NCBI RefSeq assembly: GCF_000372825.1
Contig: NZ_KB910516.1
Span: forward strand, 1 to 50,000
From: Methylobacterium sp. 77
GTDB lineage: Bacteria; Pseudomonadota; Alphaproteobacteria; Rhizobiales; Beijerinckiaceae
Direction of reading: 5' to 3'
DNA: 50,000 bases
The notes under the pieces are model-generated. The model was given only the letters and a program-made list of their open reading frames with translations, had not been told where the DNA came from and searched no databases. The position numbers were made by a program, and so were the translations under genes. This document shows, piece after piece, positions 7,508 through 16,136 of this stretch (its first letter is position 1; each line of letters opens with the position of its first letter).

Positions 7508-8982
7508 ACGGAAACGATCGGGCTCGTGTCCTCGGCCCGCTCGGGATCGAGCGGTATCACTATCCGGACAACCGTCCCCGGCGCCGCGTTGTCAAGTTGA
7601 AATGTGCCGCTCAGGGCTTCAACCCGCTCGCGCATCCCCGACAATCCGATTCCTCCGCGAAAACCTCCGTCGAGCCCGGCCTGCTGATTCTCCGCGTGTC
7701 CGGGATCCAGGCCGGTCCCGTTATCGCGGATCACGACCCGCAATTCATTCGCGGCGTGGCTCTCGCTGACCTCCGCCCTGACCCGGCTCGCGCTGCCGTG
7801 GCGGACCGCGTTGGTCATGCTCTCCTGGATGCAGCGGAACACGGTGAGATCGACGAGATCGCCGTAGCCGCGGGAAAGATCGGTGAACGTGCCCTCGAAA
7901 ACCGTGGCGGAATGCCGGCTGCGGAAGTTGCGGAGCAGGAGCTGCAGGCACTCGGTCAGCGGCACCTGTCCCAGCGCGTGCGGGCGCAGGCGGTTGAGGA
8001 GGTCGCGGTTCAGTCCCTGGACCTGCCCGACGATGGTGCTGATCTCGTCGGCGCGGGCCGACAGCTTCGCTCTGTCCGGTTCACTCGCTGATTGCGCCAT
8101 CCGCGTCACCGAGGCCGCGTTTGCTTCGAGCGCGAACAGGCAGGGGCCGAACTCGTCGTGGAGTTCGAGGGCCGTGCGCCGCCGCTCGTCATCCTGCGCC
8201 GTGAGAAGCTGGCGATTGAGACGGCCGTTGGCGGCACGCGATTCCGAGAGCGCTTCGGCGACACTGTTGAAGCGCCCCGCGATGATCGCGAGCTCGCGCG
8301 ACGCCGGGGGTTCGAGCCGCACCGTGTAATCATGCCGCTCGAGCTGGGTCAGGCCGTCGGCAAGCTGGGTCAGGGGTGCCAGGACGCGGCCGAAGGCGAT
8401 GTAGAGTGCGCCGAGCATGCCGAGATTCAGGCACAGGCTCGCGAGCGACAGGGAGACGGTATAACCCCAGACCTCATCGATTTCGTCGAGGGGTTCGGTC
8501 GTGATCAGTGCCGTGCCGATGCGCTTGTCCTGCGCCACGATGGCTAGTTCGTCGCGCTGCGGCGACGGCGCGATCAGGGCGGCGAACCAGCGCGGGGCGA
8601 GATAATTCTCGCGGCGCGGGCGCGGGGTGGCCAGCGATACCTTCCCGCCCTCGGCATCGAACACCGCGACCCGGACGTGGCGGAGGCCCTGAACCCGCAA
8701 TTCGAGGGTCTCGAGCAGGCTCGCGGGCGACGCCGACTGGGCGAGGCCAATCGTGTCCGAGACGATCAGTTCGATATTGGCCAGCGCCGCCTGCATCTCC
8801 ACCTTCACCGCCGAGCGGGCATTCACCACGATCAGGCTGAACGACACCAGGGCGGCCAGCAGATCGATGGCGAGGACGAGCGCCACGAGGCGCGCACGCG
8901 TGGGGAGAGCGGCCCAACTCGGGCGTCGGGAACGGCGTCGTGCCGTTTCCACGGTCGAAAGACCGGAGGGGTGGAGATTCAT
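7504..8982 (-). CDS. Membrane sensor histidine kinase, MoxY-like
   Basis: Read from the ATG at 8982, the 492-aa protein has a membrane span at about residues 32-54. A periplasmic domain of about 115 residues follows (including ENYLAPRWFAALIAP, resembling the LapD/MoxY N-terminal domain), then a second span at 172-198 and a HAMP segment. A HisKA_3 dimerisation domain carries the phospho-His at about 275 in ERRRTALELHDEFGP. The HATPase domain has CIQESMTNAVRHG, VVIRDNGTGL and GGIGLSGMRERVEAL. A GTG at 9072 could extend it by 30 residues and has a slightly better purine tract upstream, so the start is uncertain. The signal is unknown; MoxY homologues act in control of methanol or formaldehyde oxidation. 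Confidence 0.9.
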   Translation of the reverse strand: MNLHPSGLSTVETARRRSRRPSWAALPTRARLVALVLAIDLLAALVSFSLIVVNARSAVKVEMQAALANIELIVSDTIGLAQSASPASLLETLELRVQGLRHVRVAVFDAEGGKVSLATPRPRRENYLAPRWFAALIAPSPQRDELAIVAQDKRIGTALITTEPLDEIDEVWGYTVSLSLASLCLNLGMLGALYIAFGRVLAPLTQLADGLTQLERHDYTVRLEPPASRELAIIAGRFNSVAEALSESRAANGRLNRQLLTAQDDERRRTALELHDEFGPCLFALEANAASVTRMAQSASEPDRAKLSARADEISTIVGQVQGLNRDLLNRLRPHALGQVPLTECLQLLLRNFRSRHSATVFEGTFTDLSRGYGDLVDLTVFRCIQESMTNAVRHGSASRVRAEVSESHAANELRVVIRDNGTGLDPGHAENQQAGLDGGFRGGIGLSGMRERVEALSGTFQLDNAAPGTVVRIVIPLDPERAEDTSPIVSV

Positions 8983-9311
8983 CGTGGGTTGCACCGGATG
9001 GGTCGGGCCGTTTGTCGAGCTTGTAGCGATATCCGGCCGGCTTGGAATGCGTGCATGCGCGACGGAGCGCACCTCGCCCGTCCCGCCGCCCGGGCCATTT
9101 GAAAATGGCCTCCGGCCTTCAAGTGCTCGATGGATACCGAGCGTTAAGCGGCAATGCTTTATCCAGATTCATGTGAGCGACGACACGGGCGTGACTGGCG
9201 AGGTGTCCGAGGACATCTTTGTGCCCGAATGTCAGCCTCACGTCTGCTCAACGCCGTCGCGATTCCGTGACGGTCAAACGTTTTTTCGAGCATTGTTAGA
9301 GAACTCGCCCG
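8983..9311. other. Divergent intergenic region, no gene seen
   Basis: About 330 bp separate the kinase gene from the next plus-strand gene. The part near 9220-9310 is less GC-rich and should contain the promoter of the downstream gene. I see no convincing ORF, RNA gene or palindrome. The first 90 bp could encode the kinase N-terminus if the GTG at 9072 is used. Confidence 0.4.
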
Positions 9312-10307
9312 ATGATGCAGGTTGCCATCGACCCGAGCGAAAGGCGCGACTCCGGCTCCCATAAGGCTGGTCCAGCCAAGCACGGTCCGGTCAAGCCGGC
9401 ACTGCCGCGGCCGGTGAAGTCCGTGGCGAAGCCCGCTGCGCGCGGTCGCACCATCGTCCTGGGGACGCTGGGCTGCGTGGCGGTCGCCGGCTTGTCCGTC
9501 GCGGCCTATTCGGCGATGGGCAGCCTCGCCGGTCCGCAGCTGGTGCGGCCGAACCTCTACCAGATGCAGAAGGCGCAAGCCCTTCAGGCCAGCGCCTCCG
9601 ATTGGCCCGACTTGCGTGACGGCATTCCGGCCCTGGCCTCGGCCGCCGGCTCGTCGGCGCCGACCCGTGATGCCGGCGTCCAGCTCGTCGAGAAGCGGGC
9701 CATCGTCGAGGATCCGGCGAAGGTCGAGGCGTCTTCGAAGGTCCAGAGTCCCGCATCGGTCGACACCGCTGCCAAGGTCGGTCCTGCCGTGACGGTCGAC
9801 GCACCGGTGACGTTGGCCGCGGCGACCCCCGTCGCCCAGCCCGAGGCGCCCCGGTCGAAGGCGCTGCCGCCGATCGAGCCTGTGAGCCTCGCCCTGCCGC
9901 CCAACGCGCTCTCGCCCATCGTGCCGAACCGCGTCGCCGCCGTGATCGCACCGAGCGCGGCTCAGACGATCCGGGCGCGCTCGGCCGCCATCAGTTTCGC
10001 GTCGCTTCCCGCCGAGCCGGCCCAGGCCGAGGCCCCGGTCAAGCCCGGCGCCAGCGTCGTCGTGAAGCCCGCCGCCAGCGTCGCCAAGCCGAGTGTGGCC
10101 GTGGCCAAGCCCAAGCCGGTCAAGACTGCGAAGCCCGTGCAGGAGGCCAGCGCAGAGCCCGCAGCTTCCCCCGTCGCGGCGCCTGAGCCGGAGCAGAGCG
10201 AGATCTTCGGCCTGAAGGTGCCGTCTCTGGCGCCTGCCGGCCGCAAGATCGCCGAGAGCGTGGAAGCCCTCGGCAACGCCGTGAAGAACCTGCCGAACCA
10301 GTTCTGA
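9312..10307 (+). CDS. Single-span membrane protein with Ala/Pro/Lys-rich periplasmic region
   Basis: I do not recognise a family. The 331-aa protein begins with a short basic cytoplasmic tail, has one membrane span at about residues 47-70 (TIVLGTLGCVAVAGLSVAAY), and then a long Ala/Pro/Val/Lys-rich segment. Near residues 240-275 there are imperfect repeats of VKPAASVAKPSVAVAKPKPVK type, recalling TonB-like or other periplasm-spanning linkers. The C-terminal 40 residues (EIFGLKVPSLAPAGRKIAES) look more structured and may be the functional end. It is followed after 13 nt by a secreted protein gene, so the two may be co-transcribed. The start at 9312 is the first of two tandem ATGs. Confidence 0.75.
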   Translation: MMQVAIDPSERRDSGSHKAGPAKHGPVKPALPRPVKSVAKPAARGRTIVLGTLGCVAVAGLSVAAYSAMGSLAGPQLVRPNLYQMQKAQALQASASDWPDLRDGIPALASAAGSSAPTRDAGVQLVEKRAIVEDPAKVEASSKVQSPASVDTAAKVGPAVTVDAPVTLAAATPVAQPEAPRSKALPPIEPVSLALPPNALSPIVPNRVAAVIAPSAAQTIRARSAAISFASLPAEPAQAEAPVKPGASVVVKPAASVAKPSVAVAKPKPVKTAKPVQEASAEPAASPVAAPEPEQSEIFGLKVPSLAPAGRKIAESVEALGNAVKNLPNQF

Positions 10308-10320
10308 CGGTCGAACCGTG

Positions 10321-11025
10321 ATGCGAGCCACGCGACGGCGCATGGCCGTCCTGGCCTTTCTCCTCGCGGCAGTGTCGGCCCTCGCCGACCCGCTCGATCG
10401 CCAAGGGACGACGATGAACCCCGACTGGCTCGTGGTGCCTCGTTCCGGCATCGGCCGTCTGGTCTTCGGGCTCACGCCGGAGGAGGTCGCCGCGGCGGCA
10501 GACCCCGTCTATGGAACACCGACTCCCCTCATCCGCGGCGCGGAGGCCGCCGCCGATGCCGACGCCGTGATCGCCGGAATGCGCACCTCCCTATCGGCGG
10601 CCGACATCTCGGCCATGAGGCAGGCCGTCAGGGACCTGGCGGGCCTGGACCGGCAGAACCTCGAGAAGGATCGCATTCCGATCCTCCTCGAATACCGCGA
10701 CGGCCGGCTCGACGGGGTGACGGTCGAATCCCGTCATGCCGAGACGCATTTCCAGAACGTGCGCATCTTCACGCTGACGGCACGGGAGGTGCTGCGGCTG
10801 TTCGAGCGGGCAAACGGTGCCCCCGGCCGGTTCCGCTCCACCGAAGCCGCGTTCGACAACCTCGCGGTCTCGCTCTTCGCGTTCAGCCACGTCTCGGCGG
10901 ATGGCAAGGTTCTGGCGATGCGGGACGACGACTCCGATTTCGCCGAACGCTCCGTGACCCTGCGCCGGGAACCCTACCGGCCCGCGAACGAGATAGACCG
11001 GTTCGTCACCGCATCGTTCGAGTGA
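10321..11025 (+). CDS. Putative exported protein of unknown function
   Basis: The 234-aa protein opens with a plausible signal peptide (MRATRRRMAVLAFLLAAVSALA). A later ATG, before NPDWLVVPRSGIGRLVFGLT, would give a cytosolic form lacking it. The body has a mixed alpha/beta look with ILLEYRDGRLDGVTVESRHA and a C-terminal VTLRREPYRPANEIDRFVTA. I do not recognise the family. It lies 13 nt after the membrane-anchored protein gene and is convergent with the helicase gene. A GTG directly before the ATG could also start it. Confidence 0.7.
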   Translation: MRATRRRMAVLAFLLAAVSALADPLDRQGTTMNPDWLVVPRSGIGRLVFGLTPEEVAAAADPVYGTPTPLIRGAEAAADADAVIAGMRTSLSAADISAMRQAVRDLAGLDRQNLEKDRIPILLEYRDGRLDGVTVESRHAETHFQNVRIFTLTAREVLRLFERANGAPGRFRSTEAAFDNLAVSLFAFSHVSADGKVLAMRDDDSDFAERSVTLRREPYRPANEIDRFVTASFE

Positions 11026-11138
11026 CCGAGCGCCTTTGTCGGCGCCCGTCTCCCTCGACGCGCTGCGAATCCACCCATGTCACGGAATGCGCGGTTATCC
11101 TCCCCCTTGCGGGGAGACGGACGCGCGGCGCGGTCCGG

Positions 11139-12854
11139 TCAGCGCGGCTTGCGCTGCGGCGGCTTCTTGCCGGCTTCACGCTCGTGGCGTGAGGCGCGCG
11201 GGCTCTTGAACCCCTTCGGGCCCTCTGCCTCGCGGTCGGGCTCGCCGTTCAGCAACGCCTCGACCTGGATTTCGGGCGAGCCGTTCTTGGCGAAGGTCGA
11301 GGCGAAGCGCGAGGCGGCACCGCCGCGGATCTCGAACTTGGTCTCGCGGTCGAAGATGCGGATCGCTCCGATTTCCTGGCGACCGATATTGCCGCGGCGG
11401 GTCAGCATCGGCAGCAGGCGGCGCGGGTCGGCATTGTCGCGACGTCCGAGATTGAGCCGGAACCAGACCGAGGGACCTTCCGCATCGATCCGCGCCGTCT
11501 CGGCCGGATCGTAGACGCGGCGCTCCTTGCGCTCGGGGCCGGCACCCGGATCGGTGACGTCCTCGGGCTCGGGCAGACGGGCGCGGTAGATCTTCGCCAG
11601 AGCGGCGGCGAGTTCCTGCGGCGTGCGCTGGGCCAGCAGCGCCTCGCCCATGGCGAGGTCTTCCTCGGCCGGCGTCTCTGTGAAGAGCGGATCCTGCCAC
11701 ATGCGCTCGCCGTCGAGACGGCGGATTTCGTCCGCCGTGGGCGGCCCGGCCCAGTCGGCATTGATCTTAGCGATGGCGAACATCTGCTCGGCCCGGCGGC
11801 GCTTCGAGGCGGGGATCAGCAAGACGCTGGTGCCCTTGCGGCCCGCACGGCCGGTACGACCCGAGCGATGCTGCAGCACCTCGGCGTCGTGGGGGAGGTC
11901 GGCGTGGATGACGAGGCTCACGGTGGGCAGATCGATACCGCGGGCGGCGACGTCGGTGGCGACGCAGACCTTGGCGCGGCCGTCGCGCAGGGCCTGGAGC
12001 GCGGCGTTGCGCTCGCCCTGGCCAAGTTCGCCGGAGAGGGCGACCGCCGAGAATCCGCGCTCGGTGAGCACGGCCTGGAGATGGCGCACGGCGTTGCGGG
12101 TGTTGCAGAAGACGATAGCCGTCGGCGCATCGGTGTAGCGCAGGGTGTTGACCACCACGTGCTCGATCTCGCGCGGCACCACGCGCACGGCGCGGTAGGT
12201 GATGTCGGTATGGCCGCGCTCCTGACCCTTCACGGCGATGCGCAGGGCGTCGTTCTGGTAGCGCTCGGCGAGACTCGCGATCGCCTTCGGCAAGGTCGCC
12301 GAGAACAGCAGCGTGCGCCGCTCCTTGGGAGTCACGGACAGGATGAATTCGAGGTCGTCGCGGAAGCCGAGATCGAGCATCTCGTCGGCCTCATCGAGGA
12401 CGGCGACGCGCAGGTTCTGGGTGGCGAGGTTGCGCCGTTCCAGATGGTCGCGCAGGCGGCCCGGCGTGCCGACGACGATATGAGCGCCGTCCGCCAGGGC
12501 CCGGCTCTCGCGGCGCGGGTCCATTCCGCCGACGCAGGCGATGACGCGCGCGCCCGTCTCGGCATAGAGCCATTCCAGCTCACGCTGGACCTGGAGCGCG
12601 AGTTCGCGGGTCGGGGCGATGACGAGGGCGAGCGGCGGACCGGCCGGCGGAAGCCTGTCGGCCTCTCCGAGAAGCGTCTCCGCGAAGGCGAGGCCATAGG
12701 CGACGGTCTTGCCGGAGCCGGTCTGGGCCGAGACCAGCAGGTCTCTTCCTTGCGCGGCCGCTTCGATGACGGCGCTCTGGACGGGGGTCGGGTCTTCGTA
12801 GTTGCGGGCTTCCAGCGCTCGGACGAGCGGGGCCGGCAGGGTAGGAAAGGGCAC
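11139..12854 (-). CDS. DEAD-box RNA helicase with DbpA-type RNA-binding domain
   Basis: The 571-aa protein unwinds RNA duplexes using ATP and probably acts in ribosome assembly or RNA turnover. Helicase motifs appear in order: Q motif (PTPVQSAVIEAA), Walker A (AQTGSGKT), PTRELALQV, TPGRL, DEAD, SAT, RGIDLP and HRSGRTGRAG within about residues 1-370. A C-terminal DbpA RNA-binding domain (about 475-545) includes FRLNLGRRDNADPRRLLPML and IGAIRIFDRETKFEI, then a basic tail ending PPQRKPR. DbpA itself recognises 23S rRNA helix 92; whether this protein does is unknown. The start is a GTG at 12854 just before the Q-motif domain. Confidence 0.93.
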   Translation of the reverse strand: MPFPTLPAPLVRALEARNYEDPTPVQSAVIEAAAQGRDLLVSAQTGSGKTVAYGLAFAETLLGEADRLPPAGPPLALVIAPTRELALQVQRELEWLYAETGARVIACVGGMDPRRESRALADGAHIVVGTPGRLRDHLERRNLATQNLRVAVLDEADEMLDLGFRDDLEFILSVTPKERRTLLFSATLPKAIASLAERYQNDALRIAVKGQERGHTDITYRAVRVVPREIEHVVVNTLRYTDAPTAIVFCNTRNAVRHLQAVLTERGFSAVALSGELGQGERNAALQALRDGRAKVCVATDVAARGIDLPTVSLVIHADLPHDAEVLQHRSGRTGRAGRKGTSVLLIPASKRRRAEQMFAIAKINADWAGPPTADEIRRLDGERMWQDPLFTETPAEEDLAMGEALLAQRTPQELAAALAKIYRARLPEPEDVTDPGAGPERKERRVYDPAETARIDAEGPSVWFRLNLGRRDNADPRRLLPMLTRRGNIGRQEIGAIRIFDRETKFEIRGGAASRFASTFAKNGSPEIQVEALLNGEPDREAEGPKGFKSPRASRHEREAGKKPPQRKPR

Positions 12855-13148
12855 GGGGCAGGGGCCTTGCAGGCAGACAAGGCAAACCCTGCGGATTCGA
12901 CTCGCCCTGTGTGGCGACGTCGCTTCATCCGGTCGTGGGTCCGGCCTCGTTCGGTTACGGAGAGGCTGCTTCTAGCGGGAATGCCGCGCTTACGCCACGC
13001 CCCATGGTGCAATGCTTCCAAGCGTCGTCTGCGCATACCCAACGTCGCCTGACGATACCCGACAAACGTCGTTTCCGCGGGGTGTCCTCCGCAAGCCCTT
13101 GATGCCACAAGGGTCGCAATTGTCGATCGGATCGGAAGGCGGGTGGGA

Positions 13149-14267
13149 ATGGGCGCGGCGATGAGTGGTGCGGGCTTGAGGCTCGTGGTGGCTTGGGGCA
13201 GCGTCGCCGCCTTCGCCGTGTTCGGGTCCGGGTGGCTGGCGAGCCTCGATTCGCCGCTCTGGGCCGCCTTCCTCTTCGTCTGGCTGTTCTCGGTGATCCT
13301 GTGGGCGGCCTTCGGCGTCGTCCACGAGGCCGAGGAACTGGCCCATATGCTCGGCGAGCCGCTGGGCACGCTGATTCTCACCTTGTCCATCGTCATCATC
13401 GAGGTGGTGCTAGTCTCGGCCGTCATGCTGTCCGCCAAGGCGGTGCCGACGCTGGGACGGGACACGATGTTCGCCGTGCTGATGATCGTGCTCAACGGCA
13501 TCGTCGGACTCGGCCTGCTCATCGGCGGCCTGAGGCATCACCAGCAATCCTACAATCTTCAGGGCGCCTCGGCCTTCATGTCGGTGATCATCCCGCTCAC
13601 CACCATCGCGCTCATCATCCCGAACTTCACCACCTCCACCAGCGGCGGCACGCTGACGACGCTTCAGGCCGTGTCGTTCTCGATTTTCACGGTGGCGCTC
13701 TACGTCATCTTCATCCTCATCCAGACGGGGCGGCACAGCAGCTTCTTCATCTACGAGAAGGAGACCGCCGCCATCATCGCAGCCGAGGAGCAGCCGCGCG
13801 GCCCGGTCGATCGACGCGCGCTCGCCATCCACCTCGTCCTCCTGATCGCCAACATCCTCCCCATCGTCCTGCTCTCGAAGAGCCTCGCCGCGATCCTCGA
13901 TCACGGTATCGAGGTGCTCGGGGCCCCGACCGCCCTCGGCGGCGTGCTGATCGCCGCCATCGTGTTCACCCCGGAAGGGATCAGCGCGCTGAAGGCCATC
14001 GTCGGCAACGAACTCCAGCGGGCGATCAACCTCTGTCTCGGCGCGGCGACCTCCACGGTCGGCCTGACCGTGCCGGCGGTGCTCGCCGTCGGCCTGATCT
14101 CGGGTCAGCCGGTCGTGCTCGGCCTCGCACCGGCGGAAATGGCGCTCCTCGTCGTGACGCTGATCTTGAGCACGCTGACTTTCTCGGGCCTGCGCACGAC
14201 GGTGCTCGAAGGCGCGGTGCATCTGGTGATCTTCTTCGTCTATGTCGTGCTGATCTTCAGCCCGTAG
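13149..14267 (+). CDS. chaA: Calcium/proton antiporter, ChaA family
   Basis: The 372-aa inner-membrane protein belongs to the Ca2+:cation antiporter superfamily and has about eleven hydrophobic segments. The two alpha-repeat signatures are visible: GEPLGTLILTLSIVIIEVVL near the N-terminus and IAAIVFTPEGISALKAIVGN in the second half, each with the acidic residue that binds the cation. ChaA exports Ca2+, Na+ or K+ in exchange for protons, helping at alkaline pH or high salt. The ATG at 13149 has GGAAGG about 10 nt upstream; a GTG at 13143 and an ATG at 13161 are alternatives. A flavoprotein gene follows after 14 nt. Confidence 0.88.
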   Translation: MGAAMSGAGLRLVVAWGSVAAFAVFGSGWLASLDSPLWAAFLFVWLFSVILWAAFGVVHEAEELAHMLGEPLGTLILTLSIVIIEVVLVSAVMLSAKAVPTLGRDTMFAVLMIVLNGIVGLGLLIGGLRHHQQSYNLQGASAFMSVIIPLTTIALIIPNFTTSTSGGTLTTLQAVSFSIFTVALYVIFILIQTGRHSSFFIYEKETAAIIAAEEQPRGPVDRRALAIHLVLLIANILPIVLLSKSLAAILDHGIEVLGAPTALGGVLIAAIVFTPEGISALKAIVGNELQRAINLCLGAATSTVGLTVPAVLAVGLISGQPVVLGLAPAEMALLVVTLILSTLTFSGLRTTVLEGAVHLVIFFVYVVLIFSP

Positions 14268-14281
14268 GCCGGAGCCGCTCC

Positions 14282-15367
14282 ATGGATGTCCTGGTCGTCG
14301 GCGCTGGAATTGTCGGGCTCGCGGCGGCGCGGGCGCTGAGCCGGCGCGGCCATTCCGTGGTGGTGGCCGAAGCCGAGGGAGCGATCGGGACCGGCGTGTC
14401 GTCGCGCAGTTCCGAGGTGATCCATGGCGGAATGTACTACCCCGCCGGCTCGTCACGGGCCCGACACTGCACCGCTGGCCGGCGGCTGCTCTATGCCTTC
14501 TGCGAGAGCCACGGCGTGCCCCATGCCCGTCTGGGCAAGCTCATCGTCGCCACCTCCAAGGGCGAGAGGGCCGCGCTGGAGGGAATCGCCGAGCGAGGCA
14601 GGTCCAACGGCGTCGAGGATCTTGCCTTGCTGACGGGCAAGGAGGCGCAGGCCCTGGAGCCGAACCTCTCCTGCGTCGCGGCAATCCATTCGCCGCAGAC
14701 CGGCATCGTCGACAGCCATGCCCTGATGCTGGCACTGCAGGGCGAAGTCGAGGATGGCGGGGGCGCCATCGCCTTCCACAGCCCGGTGGGCACGATGCGG
14801 CGCGGCGGCGAAGTCTGGCAGGTCGAGGTGTGCGGCGAGCGACTCCCCTTCGATGCCGTCGTCAACGCCGCCGGGCTCGGTGCGCAGGCGCTGGCGCGGC
14901 AGGTCGAGCCCTATCCTGAGGAGCGGATTCCGCGCCAGATCCTGGCGAAGGGCAGCTATTTCGGATGTCTCGGGCGTCCCGCCTTCTCGCGGCTGATCTA
15001 CCCCGCACCGATGGAGGGTGGCCTCGGCATCCATCTCACCCTCGATCTCGCCGGACGCATGCGCTTCGGGCCGGACGTGGAATGGGTGGACGAGCCGGAT
15101 TACGTCGTCGATCCGGGCCGAGCGCAGGTCTTCGCGCAGGCCATCCGTCGCTACTGGCCGAGCCTTCCCGACGATGCGCTGACGCCGGATTATGCCGGCA
15201 TTCGGCCCAAGCTCACCGGTCCGGGCGAAGTGCCCGCGGATTTCCGAATCGACGGCCCGGCCGAGCACGGTCTGGCGCGCCTCGTCCACCTTTTCGGAAT
15301 CGAGAGCCCTGGGCTGACGTCCAGCCTCTCGCTGGCGGAGGAGGTGGCGGACCGGCTGGAGGCGTGA
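14282..15367 (+). CDS. FAD-dependent oxidoreductase, L-2-hydroxyglutarate dehydrogenase-like
   Basis: The 361-aa flavoprotein starts with the dinucleotide fold MDVLVVGAGIVGLAAARALS. It continues with the DAO-family SSRSSEVIHGGMYYPAGSSR loop, where the His-Gly-Gly region binds FAD, and PDYAGIRPKL and FGIESPGLTSSLSLAEEVA near the C-terminus. These are hallmarks of the LhgO/L2HGDH group, which oxidises L-2-hydroxyglutarate to 2-oxoglutarate and passes electrons to the quinone pool. A longer frame runs upstream through chaA but is a shadow. The 14-nt gap to chaA suggests co-transcription. The exact substrate is not proven by sequence. Confidence 0.85.
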   Translation: MDVLVVGAGIVGLAAARALSRRGHSVVVAEAEGAIGTGVSSRSSEVIHGGMYYPAGSSRARHCTAGRRLLYAFCESHGVPHARLGKLIVATSKGERAALEGIAERGRSNGVEDLALLTGKEAQALEPNLSCVAAIHSPQTGIVDSHALMLALQGEVEDGGGAIAFHSPVGTMRRGGEVWQVEVCGERLPFDAVVNAAGLGAQALARQVEPYPEERIPRQILAKGSYFGCLGRPAFSRLIYPAPMEGGLGIHLTLDLAGRMRFGPDVEWVDEPDYVVDPGRAQVFAQAIRRYWPSLPDDALTPDYAGIRPKLTGPGEVPADFRIDGPAEHGLARLVHLFGIESPGLTSSLSLAEEVADRLEA

Positions 15368-15410
15368 ACGTCCGCGCCGAGGATCGCCCTCACCCTGTTC
15401 TCGCGTGGGT

Positions 15411-16136
15411 TCAGCCGCCGAACCGCTCGGTCCTGATCGTCGAAGGTTCTAGCCCCGCATCGACGAGGAGGTCGGCGGCCGTTCCGACGAAGGCGTTGGC
15501 GCCGCAGAGATAGGCGTGACGGGGTGTGCCGATCCTCTCCAACGCCTTCGCGACCAGCGCAACGTCGATCCTACGACCTCCCCGTTCTCGGGTCAGGTTG
15601 AGCATCAGGTCGAAGCCGACCTCGTCCCGCGCCCGCTGCAGGAGTTCGTCATGGGCGATGACTTCTCTGGCGTCGCGGGCGGAATAGAGCAACAGGGCAG
15701 GAACGTCCGGCGCCCGCGCCGCCCGGTGTCTCAGCATCGAGAGCAGGGGCACGACACCCGAGCCGCCGGCGACGAGGAGCAATGGGCCGCCATCGGCCGG
15801 GCGCCAGACGAACGAGCCGCCGATGGGGCCGCGTAACTCGATCGTGTCGCCGATTTCGGCCACCGCCGCGAAGAAACCGGACACCTCGCCCTCGGCCAGG
15901 CCCTCGATCATCAGCTCGATCACTCCGTCGTCGCTCGGAGCGGAGGCGATGGAATAGCTGCGCTGGGCCTGATAGCCGTCCGGCGCGGTCAGCCGCACCT
16001 CGACATGCTGTCCGGCGAGCATGGGTCGATCGAAGGCGACCCGAAACCGGAAGCTCTTCACCCGTGTCGTGACGGCGGTGATCGCGACGATCGTGGCCGT
16101 GTGCCAGGTGAGCGGACGCGGCGCGGCCTCAATCAC
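15411..16136 (-). CDS. Ferredoxin-NADP reductase-like FAD oxidoreductase
   Basis: The 241-aa protein has an FAD-binding beta-barrel with the RxYS motif (QRSYSIASAPSDDG), a GxxSxF-like FVWRP segment and a C-terminal NAD(P) domain (LLLVAGGSGVVPLLSMLRH, ending in AYLCGANAFVGTAADLL). It lacks a plant-type ferredoxin domain, so it passes electrons to or from a separate partner. Its start overlaps the preceding molybdoenzyme gene by 8 nt. The two are therefore very likely a functional pair, with this protein supplying or accepting electrons via NAD(P)H. It ends convergent with the flavoprotein gene. Confidence 0.9.
   Translation of the reverse strand: MIEAAPRPLTWHTATIVAITAVTTRVKSFRFRVAFDRPMLAGQHVEVRLTAPDGYQAQRSYSIASAPSDDGVIELMIEGLAEGEVSGFFAAVAEIGDTIELRGPIGGSFVWRPADGGPLLLVAGGSGVVPLLSMLRHRAARAPDVPALLLYSARDAREVIAHDELLQRARDEVGFDLMLNLTRERGGRRIDVALVAKALERIGTPRHAYLCGANAFVGTAADLLVDAGLEPSTIRTERFGG

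Noticed and set aside
13193..14281. Long upstream extension of the flavoprotein frame (724-aa reading)
   Set aside because: It lies over chaA in another frame, is Arg/His-rich shadow sequence, and the dinucleotide-binding motif begins exactly at the ATG at 14282.
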